DNA of 64,000 nucleotides from Paractinoplanes tereljensis (lineage in GTDB: Bacteria > Actinomycetota > Actinomycetes > Mycobacteriales > Micromonosporaceae), in assembly GCF_016862435.1 (NCBI RefSeq), contig NZ_BOMY01000002.1, forward strand, positions 62,001 through 126,000. The letters are read 5' to 3'. How positions within the stretch are numbered: the first letter of the stretch is position 1; the number at the start of each line of letters is the position of its first letter. The notes beneath the pieces are model-generated. The model ran no database searches. It saw only the letters and a program-made list of their open reading frames with translations, and was not told where the DNA came from. The translations under genes and the position numbers were made by a program. Below, piece by piece: positions 31,683 through 40,180 of the stretch.

Positions 31683-33170
31683 CTAGAAAGTGCCGTTGGT
31701 GTTGCACTTTGCCTTTTGGACGATGCAGTCCTTGACGCGGTGGCCGAGTGCCGCGTCCTCCCAGGCGAAGAACGCGTCGCCGTGCATGGAGCTGGCGTTG
31801 CCGGAGGCCAGTTTGAAGCCCGCGGCCGAGCCGGACGTCGGGTAGCCGATCACGAACGACAGGCTCGGGATCGCGACCGGGTATTTGCCGCTGCACTTGC
31901 CGTTTCCGTCAGCCCCGCCGACGTGCGACTTGTGGTCGGGGCTGTCCAGGTGGACGCCGTCCCAGCAGTCCGGGAAGGTCAGCTGGAAGGTCAGCTCAGC
32001 GGTCTTGGCGCAGACCGGCCAGTTGCCGTCGGCGCTGCGGCCGACCTCGCCGCCGGCGCCGGCGCACCAGAACTGGCCGGAAGCGCCCTCGGGGGTGTCG
32101 ATCTGGCGTTTCGCGTCGCCGACGATCATGCGGAAGCCCTGCGGGAACGGGACCGTCTTGGTGGTGTCCGGCAGTCGCGAGCCGTAGTAGACGGTGACGC
32201 CGTGCGGCTCGACGGCCTGGCCGTTCTCGTAGAGCGTGGGGATCCAGTAGGCCGAGTGGTCGTCGAGCGGCTTGCAGCTGGAGCCGGTGTTCTTGAGCAG
32301 GGTGTCCGTGGTGGTGGCGGCGTCGGTGATGTTGTTGCCCAGGAACGAATGCATGTGCGAGGCGCCGGGCAGGTTGGGGAAGACGATCGGGTCGTCGGTC
32401 TTCGAGTGGCTGACCGTGCAGGAGGCGTTGAACTCGGCGACCCGGACCGGGTTGTTGGTGATCGGGCGGAAGCTCATCGCGTTGAACTCGGCCAGTTGGG
32501 CGGCCCATTTCGCCTGGTCGACGTCGACCCAGCCGGCTCCGGTGCCCGCGCCGGTGCCCGTTGTCGGCACGGCCGTCGTGGCCGGAGTCGTCGCCGGGGT
32601 CGTCGCTTTTGTCGTCGCTGGCGTGGCCGGCGCGGTGGTGGCCGGGGCACCGCCGAGGGTGAACCAGTTGAGGTTCACGAAGTCCGATTTTTGCGTACTT
32701 TTCATGAGGGCTACCAGCGTCTGGTTGCCGGTCGGCGGCGTCTTGATCGTGGCGGTCTTGGTGACCCACTTCTGCCAGCCGCCGGTCTTCGCCACCGGGA
32801 TCGTCGCCAGCAGCGTGCCGGTCGTGCTGCCGAGGCGCAGCTCGACGGAGCCGCCGGCGATGTTGTCCGAGGCGATCCGGGCCTGCACGGTCGCGCCGAT
32901 CTGCACGTTGTCGTAGCGCAGCCAGTCACCGCTCGCCAGCCAGCCGACGTTCTTGCCGCCGTCGGCGTCGCCGGTGTTCTCGGTGCGCGCGCCGGACTGC
33001 GCGGAGTAGGCCTCCGCCTGCAGCCTGCCGGATACCACGGTCTCGGCGGCGCTGGCGTTGGCGATATAGAAGCCGCTGGCGCCCAGCGCCACGGCGACCG
33101 CCGAGGCGGCGATGACCCGGGTGCGGGCGCGACGGTTGCGTGGGGGTGCGTGGAGAGGTTCGGTCCGCAT
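31683..33170 (-). CDS. Secreted CBM6-like plus DUF1996 protein
   Basis: The 495-residue protein has a signal peptide (basic start RNRRARTRV, helix IAASAVAVALGASGFYI, cleavage after ANASA), a beta-sandwich carbohydrate-binding domain at about 45-165 (RLQAEAYSAQSGARTENTG, GDWLRYDNVQIG, typical of CBM6/CBM35), a threonine/proline linker (170-215) and a DUF1996 domain (225-475) with SHMHSFLGN, SAYWIPTLY and CWDGVHLDSPDHKSHV. DUF1996 catalysis is undefined; with a CBM it likely acts on polysaccharide outside the cell. Preceded by an AT-rich leader and followed by repeat copy C. Confidence 0.85.
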   Translation of the reverse strand: MRTEPLHAPPRNRRARTRVIAASAVAVALGASGFYIANASAAETVVSGRLQAEAYSAQSGARTENTGDADGGKNVGWLASGDWLRYDNVQIGATVQARIASDNIAGGSVELRLGSTTGTLLATIPVAKTGGWQKWVTKTATIKTPPTGNQTLVALMKSTQKSDFVNLNWFTLGGAPATTAPATPATTKATTPATTPATTAVPTTGTGAGTGAGWVDVDQAKWAAQLAEFNAMSFRPITNNPVRVAEFNASCTVSHSKTDDPIVFPNLPGASHMHSFLGNNITDAATTTDTLLKNTGSSCKPLDDHSAYWIPTLYENGQAVEPHGVTVYYGSRLPDTTKTVPFPQGFRMIVGDAKRQIDTPEGASGQFWCAGAGGEVGRSADGNWPVCAKTAELTFQLTFPDCWDGVHLDSPDHKSHVGGADGNGKCSGKYPVAIPSLSFVIGYPTSGSAAGFKLASGNASSMHGDAFFAWEDAALGHRVKDCIVQKAKCNTNGTF

Positions 33171-33346
33171 TGTTCTCTACCCTTTTCGATGACCGAGGGG
33201 GCTCGATTCAAGAGGGAGTATGCCCAGGTAGAGGTCTTGTTTCAACGCGTGGAGAAAGACTTATGAATAACGCTTTTTGTCGTTCCTGGTGGCCGCGTTT
33301 TCCATTCCGGATAACGCTTTTCCGGAAGCCCCGGCTTAAGTTTTCC
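33171..33346 (-). other. AT-rich promoter/leader of the DUF1996 gene
   Basis: Contains the direct repeat ATAACGCTTTT at 33267-33277 and 33311-33321, two CTTAAG boxes at 33335-33351, and on the minus strand TAAGTCTTTCTC (33263-33252), which matches the leader of the secreted DUF4360 gene at 52020-52031 at 11 of 12 positions. It also carries the 3' end of the upstream deaminase gene. Confidence 0.4.
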
Positions 33347-34702
33347 TTAAGTTCGGTCGCTGAGAATTCGGCGGTGGGCTCGGCGGGCCTCCCGGGTCAG
33401 GGTTTCGGCGTCGGCGTGCACCAGTTGGGCACGCTCGACGATGGGGTTGCCGCCGACCAGGGACAGCTCGACCGGGGCGGGTGGGCCGAAGACCAGGGCC
33501 GCGCGCTTGTCGTCGATGCCGTCGTGGCCGAGGCCGTCCAGGCGCCACATCACCAGGTCGGCCAGCTTGCCGGGCTCCAGGGAACCGAGATCGGCGTCGC
33601 GGCCCAGGCAGCGGGCGCCGCCGATGGTGCCCAGCCGCAGCGCCTCGGCCGCGGTCAGTGCGGTCGGGCCGCCGCGCAGGCGGGCCGTGTAGAGCGCCTG
33701 CCGCAGCTCGGCGCCCAGGTGCGAGACCTCCTGCGAGGCCGCGCCGTCGACGCCCAGGCCGACCGGCACCCGGTGGTCGAGCAGTTCGCGGACCCGGGCG
33801 CTGCCCGCGCCCAGCCGCGCGTTGGAGCTGGGGCAGTGCGCCACGCCGGTGCCGGTCGCGCCGAGCTTGGTGATCGCCGAGTCGTCCAGGTGGACGCCGT
33901 GCGCGAGCCACACGTCGTCGCCGAGCCAGCCGAGGCGCTCCGCGTATTCCACCGGGGTGCAGCCGAAGCGCTCCTGGCAGAAGGCTTCCTCGTCGTCGGT
34001 CTCGGCGAGGTGGGTGTGCAGCCGGACACCCTTGCGGCGGGCCAGGACGGCGGCCTCGCTCATCAGTTTCTGGGTGACCGAGAACGGCGAGCAGGGCGCC
34101 ACCGCGATCTGCAGCATCGCGCCGGGCGACGGGTCGTGCCAGCGGTCGATCGCGGCCTCGGTGGCGGCGAGCGCCTCGTCGGTGTCTTCCACGACGTTGT
34201 CGGGCGGGAGCCCGCCGTCCTTCTGGCTCAGGTCCATCGAGCCGCGGGTCGGGTGGAAGCGGACACCGATCTGCCGGGCCGCCTCGATCTCGGCCTCGAG
34301 CACGTCGCCGCCGTCGCGCGGGAAGACGTAGTGGTGGTCCATGCTCGTCGTGCAGCCGGCCAGGGCCAGCCAGCCCAGCCCGGCGCCCGCGGCGGCGCCG
34401 ACGATCCCGGCGTCGAGCCGGCCCCAGATCGGGTACAGCGTGGTCAGCCAGCCGAACAGGGTCTCGTCGAGGGCCAGCCCGCGGGTCACCCACTGGTAGA
34501 GGTGGTGGTGGGTGTTGACCAGGCCGGGCGTGACCAGGCAGCCGGCCCCGTCGACCCGGCGCACCGAGCCCTGGTAGCGGCCGGCGTGGCCCGAGCCGAC
34601 GGCGACGATCCGGCCGTCGTCGCCGACCACCACGTGGCCGTCCGGGTGGTAGGTGTCGTTCGCGTCGACGGTGGCGACCGCGACGTTCTCGATGATGATC
34701 AC
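33347..34702 (-). CDS. 8-oxoguanine deaminase (guanine deaminase-like amidohydrolase)
   Basis: The 451-residue amidohydrolase has metal ligands in VNTHHHLYQW (HxH), HTHLAETDDEE, LAHGVHLDD and GLGVDGAASQE, with VAHCPSSNARLGAG, the pattern of the 8-oxoguanine/guanine deaminase branch. The reaction would give urate from 8-oxoguanine (or xanthine from guanine), feeding the uricase encoded by the overlapping upstream gene. GTG 34702 overlaps the uricase stop (GTGA); the GTG at 34711 is an alternative. Genomic position favours 8-oxoguanine because urate is the shared intermediate. Confidence 0.88.
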   Translation of the reverse strand: MIIIENVAVATVDANDTYHPDGHVVVGDDGRIVAVGSGHAGRYQGSVRRVDGAGCLVTPGLVNTHHHLYQWVTRGLALDETLFGWLTTLYPIWGRLDAGIVGAAAGAGLGWLALAGCTTSMDHHYVFPRDGGDVLEAEIEAARQIGVRFHPTRGSMDLSQKDGGLPPDNVVEDTDEALAATEAAIDRWHDPSPGAMLQIAVAPCSPFSVTQKLMSEAAVLARRKGVRLHTHLAETDDEEAFCQERFGCTPVEYAERLGWLGDDVWLAHGVHLDDSAITKLGATGTGVAHCPSSNARLGAGSARVRELLDHRVPVGLGVDGAASQEVSHLGAELRQALYTARLRGGPTALTAAEALRLGTIGGARCLGRDADLGSLEPGKLADLVMWRLDGLGHDGIDDKRAALVFGPPAPVELSLVGGNPIVERAQLVHADAETLTREARRAHRRILSDRT

Positions 34703-35559
34703 AAATACCACTCCGCGGCGGCCGGGGGCGCGTCGTCGCGGGTGACCGTGCCCTCGATCAGGCCGTAGGGCCGGTCGCCGGCGATGAACACCTCGTTGTC
34801 GTTGGTCAGGTCGAACGGGGACAGGTCGACCAGGTAGTGATGCTTGTTGGGCAGCGCCAGCCGGACCTCGGCGATCTCCGGCCGCTGGGACAGCACGTGG
34901 CTGCCCATCGAGAACAGCGTCTGCTGCAGCGAGGCACTGTAGGTGTTGACGAACGCGCTGGTCAGGGCTTCGAGCGCGGCCGGGTAGGACTTCGCGAAGT
35001 CGCCGCTCGCGGACAGGTGCCGCCAGCGGGCGTCGACGGCGGTGGCCAGGATGCGGTCGGTGGTCTCGGGCAGCGTGGTGTATTCGTCGCGGGGGAAACC
35101 GCGGAACTCCGACGCCGTCGAGTTGAGCAGCACCAGGCCGGTGACACCGGAGACGACCTGCTCGAACTCGTCGCTCACCAGCACGGTGGCCACCCGGGTG
35201 TAATCACCCTTGCGGGCGAACGAGTGCGGGCCGAGCCGCTCCCAGCCGAACGACTCGATGCTCACCCGAGCCGTTTTCACCTGCGGCTGGGTGGCCACGA
35301 AATGACGGGCCAGCAGCAGGCCGAACTCCTCCGGCTCGCCGACGCCGTGCTTCTTGGCAAACGCGTACACCGTGTTCTTCATCGTGTCGGTCGGCAGCAC
35401 GCCGGCGTTGTCGCCGGTCAGGTGGGTGGCGGCCAGGTCGCCGGAGAGCGCGACACTCACGTTGAAGTCGGCCAGCGCATGGGTGTCGCCGTCGCGCACG
35501 ACGCGCACCAGGCGCGTCTCCGCCTTGCCGTAGCGATTGGGTCCGAGCACGATCGCCAC
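34699..35559 (-). CDS. Urate oxidase (uricase)
   Basis: A 286-residue uricase built of two T-fold halves. Signatures are LGPNRYGKAETRLVRV (catalytic lysine region), VLPTDTMKNTVYAFAKKHG (the T of the triad), VLLNSTASEFRGFPRDEYTT and ALPNKHHYLVDLSPF, with the catalytic histidine. It oxidises urate to 5-hydroxyisourate without cofactor. GTG 35559 is chosen: GAGGGAG lies 8 nt upstream and the HIU hydrolase gene ends 4 nt before. Longer ATG-initiated frames overlap that gene. It is the third gene of the OHCU decarboxylase-HIU hydrolase-uricase-deaminase operon. Confidence 0.93.
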   Translation of the reverse strand: MAIVLGPNRYGKAETRLVRVVRDGDTHALADFNVSVALSGDLAATHLTGDNAGVLPTDTMKNTVYAFAKKHGVGEPEEFGLLLARHFVATQPQVKTARVSIESFGWERLGPHSFARKGDYTRVATVLVSDEFEQVVSGVTGLVLLNSTASEFRGFPRDEYTTLPETTDRILATAVDARWRHLSASGDFAKSYPAALEALTSAFVNTYSASLQQTLFSMGSHVLSQRPEIAEVRLALPNKHHYLVDLSPFDLTNDNEVFIAGDRPYGLIEGTVTRDDAPPAAAEWYL

Positions 35560-35563
35560 AGCG

Positions 35564-35926
35564 TCAGCTCCCTCGGTAGGTGGTGTAGCCGTAATGGCTG
35601 AGCAGCAACGGAACGTGATAGTGCCGCTCCGGGTCGCGGACGTGGAACGCGATGGTGACCTCGGGAAAGAAGCCCTCGTCACCCAGGTAGGGCTCCACGT
35701 AGAAGAACAGGCGGTAGCCACCGGCCTGCCACTCGTGCAGCGGCACCCGGTAGCGCAGCCGGCCGTCGGCGTCGGTGCGGCCCTCGGCGATCATGCGCCA
35801 GCCCTCGGAGTCACGCCGCTCGAGCCGGACGTAGACGTCACGGGCCGGAGCACCGGTCACCGTGTCGAGGATGTGCGTCGAGATCTTGGCGTGGAACTCG
35901 GGTTCCGTGCCGTCATCCGAGGGCAT
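35564..35926 (-). CDS. uraH: 5-hydroxyisourate hydrolase
   Basis: The 120-residue transthyretin-like protein has ISTHILDTVTGAPARDVYVRL (His and the conserved THVLD-type motif), RYRVPLHEW and the C-terminal YHVPLLLSHYGYTTYRGS, the YRGS ending that marks active HIU hydrolases. It hydrolyses 5-hydroxyisourate to OHCU. It overlaps the OHCU decarboxylase gene by 14 bp and lies 4 nt upstream of uricase. Confidence 0.95.
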   Translation of the reverse strand: MPSDDGTEPEFHAKISTHILDTVTGAPARDVYVRLERRDSEGWRMIAEGRTDADGRLRYRVPLHEWQAGGYRLFFYVEPYLGDEGFFPEVTIAFHVRDPERHYHVPLLLSHYGYTTYRGS

Positions 35927-36422
35927 CGAGCACCCGCTCCAGCCGCAACAGCGCGATCTTGCGAAGCTCGTCGCGCACGATGACCCGCTCGGTCTCCTCG
36001 TCGTTGGTCAGCCGCTCCTGCGCCACCGCCAAGATCTCCTCCTGGGTGCGGCCGCTCGCGAAGATCAGGAACACGTGGCCGAAGCGTTCCTCGTAGGCCC
36101 GGTTGGCGTCGATCAGCGCGGACTTGGTCAACTCGTCGGCACTCTGCGCCGCCGTCGACTGCTCCCGCCGCGACCAGGACGCCTCTTTCGAATCACCGGC
36201 CGCCCGCTCCCCGATCCGCGGGTGGGCCGACAGCCCCACCCGGACCTCGGCCCAGCTCAGCTCGCGCCCCGCCGCGTCGGCCGCCGAGATGATCTCTAAT
36301 CGCTCGCGGTAGGGCCGTTTCGCCGCCACCGCGACACCCCACGCGGGCGCCGCGCAGCAGGCGAGAAGGTCTTCCTCGATGCGTGCGGCCGGCAGAGCAT
36401 TGAAAACCTCGACCGCGTCCAT
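35913..36422 (-). CDS. uraD: OHCU decarboxylase
   Basis: The 169-residue helical protein has FNALPAARIEEDLLACCAAP, the HPRIGERA motif with catalytic histidine, SRREQSTAAQSADELTKSA and AYEERFGHVFLIFASGRTQEEIL. These are the usual OHCU decarboxylase signatures. It produces (S)-allantoin. It is the first gene of the four-gene urate operon; the promoter must lie in the 125-bp gap shared with hrpB, which contains an inverted repeat at 36484-36512. Confidence 0.93.
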   Translation of the reverse strand: MDAVEVFNALPAARIEEDLLACCAAPAWGVAVAAKRPYRERLEIISAADAAGRELSWAEVRVGLSAHPRIGERAAGDSKEASWSRREQSTAAQSADELTKSALIDANRAYEERFGHVFLIFASGRTQEEILAVAQERLTNDEETERVIVRDELRKIALLRLERVLDALG

Positions 36423-36483
36423 CTCCGACCCCCTCCTGGTGCCGATCAGTCAAGCAGGCCCGCGCGGGCCGGTGCAGATCTTT

Positions 36484-36512
36484 GCAAGGGAATTCACAAA
36501 CGCGTCCCTTGC
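36484..36512. promoter_or_regulatory. Inverted repeat between the urate operon and hrpB
   Basis: Perfect 8-bp arms GCAAGGGA and TCCCTTGC with a 13-nt spacer, centred 76 nt from the uraD start and 50 nt from the hrpB start. A candidate operator for the urate operon; no regulator gene in the window points to it. Confidence 0.4.
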
Positions 36513-36547
36513 CGCAACACACCGTGGGTCTGCGTCACGATGGTCGC

Positions 36548-39124
36548 GTGCTCCTTCCCGATGGTGCCTTGCCCGATCTGCCGATCCGGACCCTTCTGCC
36601 GCAAATTCGCGAATCGCTGGCCGGTTCCGGTGCGTCGGTCCTGGTCGCGCCGCCCGGCACCGGCAAGACGACGCTGGTCCCGCTCGCGCTGGCCGGCCCG
36701 GCCGGGCGGGTGGTGGTCGCCGAACCACGCCGTCTCGCGGCGCGAGCCGCCGCGAGACGAATGGCGTCGTTGCTGGGCGAGGCGGTCGGCCAACAGGTCG
36801 GTTTTTCGGTACGGGGTGAGCGCCGCGTCTCCCGCCGCACCCTGGTCGAGGTGGTCACCACCGGTGTCCTGGTCCGCCGCCTGCAACGTGATCCGGAGCT
36901 GGCCGGCACCGCGCTGGTCATCCTCGACGAGTGCCACGAGCGGCATCTCGACACCGACCTGGCCCTGGCCTTCCTGGTGGAGGTGCGCGCCGCCCTGCGC
37001 CCCGACCTCCAGCTGCTGGCGACCTCGGCCACCGCCGACGCGGACCGCCTGGCCGAGGTGCTCGGCGGCGCTCCGGTGGTCAGCGCCGAGTCCCGCCTCT
37101 TCCCGGTCGACGTGCACTGGGCGCCCCCGACCGGGCCGATCGCCCCGCCGCTCGGCCTGCGCGTCGACCCGCGCCTGCTGGACCACGTGGCCGCCACCAC
37201 CCGGCGCGCGCTGGCCGACGGCGACGGCGACGTGCTGGTCTTCCTGCCCGGCGCCCGCGAGATCGACCGGGTGGCCGGCCTGCTCGGCGGGGCCGGCGCC
37301 GAGGTGATCCCGCTGCACGGCCGGCAGCCCGGCTCCATTCAGGACGCCGCCCTGCGCCCCGGGTCGCGCCGGCGGGTCGTGCTGGCCACCGCGGTCGCCG
37401 AGAGCAGCCTGACCGTGCCCGGCGTGCGGGCCGTGGTCGACGCGGGCCTGAGCCGGGTGCCCCGAATGGATCACGCCCGCGGCCTGGGCGCCCTGGTGAC
37501 CGTGCCGGTGTCCCGGGCGTCCGCCACCCAGCGGGCCGGCCGGGCCGGTCGTGAGGCCCCCGGCCGGGTCTACCGGTGCTGGTCGCCGGCCCAGCACGAC
37601 CGCTTGCCGGCCCAGCCGGAGCCGGAGATCGCGGCGGCCGACCTCACCGGCTTCGCCCTCGACCTGGCGCTGTGGGGTCACCCGGACGGCAGCGGCCTGG
37701 CCCTGCCCGACGCTCCGCCGGCCGGGGCGATGCAGACCGCGGTAGGCACGCTGCACGACCTGGGCGCGATCGACGAGGCCGGGCGCATCACGGCCCGCGG
37801 CCGCGCGCTGGCGGACGCCGGCCTGCACCCGCGCCTGGCCCGCGCACTGCACGACGGCGCTCCCCTGGTCGGTGCCCGGCGCTCCGCCGAGATCGTCGCC
37901 CTGCTCGACGACGACCGGGCGACCACCGACGACCTGGTCGCCGCGTGGCGGCGGGCACGCTCGGCCGGAGACCCGACGTGGCGCTCCGAGGTGCGCCGCC
38001 TGACCGCGGCCCTGGACCGCGCCCCCACCGACGACATCAACGCCCCCGAGGTAGCCGACACCGCCGCCGCCCTGGAACCGGACATCGCCGGCGAGGAGCC
38101 GCGTGGCGGGACCGCTGGCCGGCGAGAAGCGGCGGAGGCGGCGCGGCTGCCGGATGACCTCGCGGCCGGGCTGGTGGTGGGGCTGGCCTATCCGGAGCGG
38201 GTCGCCCGCGTGCGGGAAGCCGGCGGGCGGTCCTACCTGATGGCCGGTGGCACCGCCGGGGACCTGGGGCCGGGCAGTGGGCTCGGCGGGGTGACCTGGC
38301 TGGCGGTGGCCTCGGCCGACCGTACGGCCGGGGCTCGGACGGCACGCATCCGGGCGGCCGCGCCGCTCGACGAGGCGACCGCGCGGGAGGCCGCCGCGAC
38401 CCTGCTGACCGAGACCACCGAGATCGGCTGGGCGGACGGTGACGTGGTGGCCCGGACGGTTCAGCGGCTGGGCGCGATCACCCTTGTCGAACGGCCGATC
38501 GCCAAACCCGACCCGGCGCGGGTGCGAGACGCGCTGGCGGAAGGGCTGCGGCGTGAGGGGCTCGGCCTGCTGACCTGGTCACGGGGTGCGGTCGAGCTGC
38601 GCGAACGGCTGGCGTTCGCGCACGCCGCGCTGGGCGATCCCTGGCCGGACATGTCCGATGAATCGCTTGTCGAGCACGCGGCGGAGTGGCTGGAGCAGGG
38701 CTCGGCCCGGCGGCGGTCCGACCTGGCGAAGCTGGACGTCACGGCCGCCCTGCGCCGGCTGCTGCCGTGGTCGGTGGCGGGCCGCCTGGACGAGGTGGCG
38801 CCGGAGCGGTTGCCGGTGCCGAGCGGCTCGCGCGTGCGGGTGGACTACTCCGATGTGGAGGCGCCGGTGCTGGCGGTGAAGGTGCAGGAGGCCTTCGGCT
38901 GGAAGGACGCGCCGAAGCTGGCCGACGGCCGGGTCCCGGTGCTCCTGCACCTGCTCTCCCCGGCCGGTCGGCCGGTGGCCGTCACCCGCGACCTGGCGTC
39001 GTTCTGGCAGCAGGGCTACCCGCAGGTCCGCTCGGAACTGCGCGGCCGCTACCCACGCCACCCCTGGCCGGAGGACCCGACGACCGCCGCGCCGACGAAG
39101 CGAGTCAATCCCCGCTCCCGCTGA
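36548..39124 (+). CDS. hrpB: ATP-dependent helicase HrpB
   Basis: A DEAH-box (here DECH) helicase of 858 residues. Walker A is APPGTGKTTLVPLAL (about 34-48), Walker B LDECHERHLDTDLALAF (D127), SAT motif LLATSATADADRLAEVLGG, motif V-VI region TAVAESSLTVPGV and QRAGRAGREAPGRVY. The helicase-associated and HrpB C-terminal domains follow, ending HPWPEDP, typical of the family. HrpB acts on RNA or nucleoprotein, role still unclear. GTG 36548 is chosen so that the protein starts shortly before DLPIRTLLPQI; GTG 36524 and TTG 36482 are possible. It overlaps the convergent CDF gene by 20 bp. Confidence 0.93.
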   Translation: MLLPDGALPDLPIRTLLPQIRESLAGSGASVLVAPPGTGKTTLVPLALAGPAGRVVVAEPRRLAARAAARRMASLLGEAVGQQVGFSVRGERRVSRRTLVEVVTTGVLVRRLQRDPELAGTALVILDECHERHLDTDLALAFLVEVRAALRPDLQLLATSATADADRLAEVLGGAPVVSAESRLFPVDVHWAPPTGPIAPPLGLRVDPRLLDHVAATTRRALADGDGDVLVFLPGAREIDRVAGLLGGAGAEVIPLHGRQPGSIQDAALRPGSRRRVVLATAVAESSLTVPGVRAVVDAGLSRVPRMDHARGLGALVTVPVSRASATQRAGRAGREAPGRVYRCWSPAQHDRLPAQPEPEIAAADLTGFALDLALWGHPDGSGLALPDAPPAGAMQTAVGTLHDLGAIDEAGRITARGRALADAGLHPRLARALHDGAPLVGARRSAEIVALLDDDRATTDDLVAAWRRARSAGDPTWRSEVRRLTAALDRAPTDDINAPEVADTAAALEPDIAGEEPRGGTAGRREAAEAARLPDDLAAGLVVGLAYPERVARVREAGGRSYLMAGGTAGDLGPGSGLGGVTWLAVASADRTAGARTARIRAAAPLDEATAREAAATLLTETTEIGWADGDVVARTVQRLGAITLVERPIAKPDPARVRDALAEGLRREGLGLLTWSRGAVELRERLAFAHAALGDPWPDMSDESLVEHAAEWLEQGSARRRSDLAKLDVTAALRRLLPWSVAGRLDEVAPERLPVPSGSRVRVDYSDVEAPVLAVKVQEAFGWKDAPKLADGRVPVLLHLLSPAGRPVAVTRDLASFWQQGYPQVRSELRGRYPRHPWPEDPTTAAPTKRVNPRSR

Positions 39125-40109
39125 GCCGCGCAAGTTCCAGCCGGTGGCGGCGGTCGTGGGAGAGGTCGGGGTGGTGCCCTACGCCGGGGTGGCTGTCCGG
39201 GTCTACGTGGACGGTGGCGCTCAGCAGGCGCGGGACGTGGTGGGTCAGCTGGTGTTCGGCGTCGGCGGCTATCTCGTGGGCGGCCAGCAGGGACAGGTCG
39301 GCGCCGACCACCACCGCCGCCTCGGCGTGCATGCGGTGGCCGATCCAGCGCAACCGCAGCCCGGACACGTCGCGGACGCCCGGAATCGCGCGCAGCGCCT
39401 CCTCGGCCCGGTCGACGATCTCCGGATCGACCCGGTCCATCAGCCGCCGGTAGACCTCGCGGGCCGCGTCCTTGAGCACGAACGCGATCGCGACGGTGAT
39501 CACCAGCCCGACCACCGGGTCGGCCCAGGACCAGCCGAGCCAGGCGCCGGCGGCGGCGAACACCACGGCCAGCGAGGTGAAGCCGTCGGTGCGGGCGTGC
39601 AGGCCGTCGGCGACCAGCGCGGCCGAGCCGATCCGCCGGCCCACGGTGATGCGGTAGCGGGCCACCACCTCGTTGCCGGCGAAGCCGACCAGCCCGGCGC
39701 CGAGGACCCAGGGCAGGTGGGTCATGGTGCGCGGGTCGAGCAGGCGGTCGATCGCGAACCAGGCGGCGGTCACCGAGGATGCCGCGATGACCAGCACGAT
39801 GACGATGCCGGCAAGATCTTCGGCCCGGCCGAAACCATAGGTGTACGCCCGGGTGGCCGCCCGCCGGCCGAGCCAGAAAGCGATACCCAGCGGTACGGCG
39901 GTCAGCGCGTCGGCGACGTTGTGCAGGGTGTCGCCCAGCAGCGCGACCGAGCCGGAGAGCACCACGATCAACGCCTGCGCCGCCGCGGTCGCGGCGAGCA
40001 CGCCGAGCGAGATCCACAGCGCGCGCATGCCCGCCCGGGAGGCCTCCAGCGCGGAGTCGACCTTGTCGGCGCTGTCGTGCGAGTGGGGCTTGAGATGGTG
40101 CAGGTCCAT
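39105..40109 (-). CDS. Cation diffusion facilitator (CDF) transporter
   Basis: The 334-residue protein has six membrane helices and a cytoplasmic C-terminal domain. Metal-site motifs are LLGDTLHNVADAL in TM2 (HxxxD) and VADGLHARTDGFTSL in TM5 (HxxxD); the histidine-rich N-terminus (HHLKPHSHDS) may bind metal. The tail (HRMHAEAAVVVGADLSLLAAHEI) is the ferredoxin-like dimer domain. It exports zinc or similar divalent ions in exchange for protons. A His/Asp site in TM2/TM5 suggests Zn or Co. It may share a transcript with the GGDEF-EAL gene upstream (71 bp). Confidence 0.92.
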   Translation of the reverse strand: MDLHHLKPHSHDSADKVDSALEASRAGMRALWISLGVLAATAAAQALIVVLSGSVALLGDTLHNVADALTAVPLGIAFWLGRRAATRAYTYGFGRAEDLAGIVIVLVIAASSVTAAWFAIDRLLDPRTMTHLPWVLGAGLVGFAGNEVVARYRITVGRRIGSAALVADGLHARTDGFTSLAVVFAAAGAWLGWSWADPVVGLVITVAIAFVLKDAAREVYRRLMDRVDPEIVDRAEEALRAIPGVRDVSGLRLRWIGHRMHAEAAVVVGADLSLLAAHEIAADAEHQLTHHVPRLLSATVHVDPDSHPGVGHHPDLSHDRRHRLELARLSGSGD

Positions 40110-40180
40110 CGGGTCAGGGTAGGCCCGGGGGTTGCTCCGCGACAATGCGGCAACCGCCAACGACCTGCAACAACAAAGAC

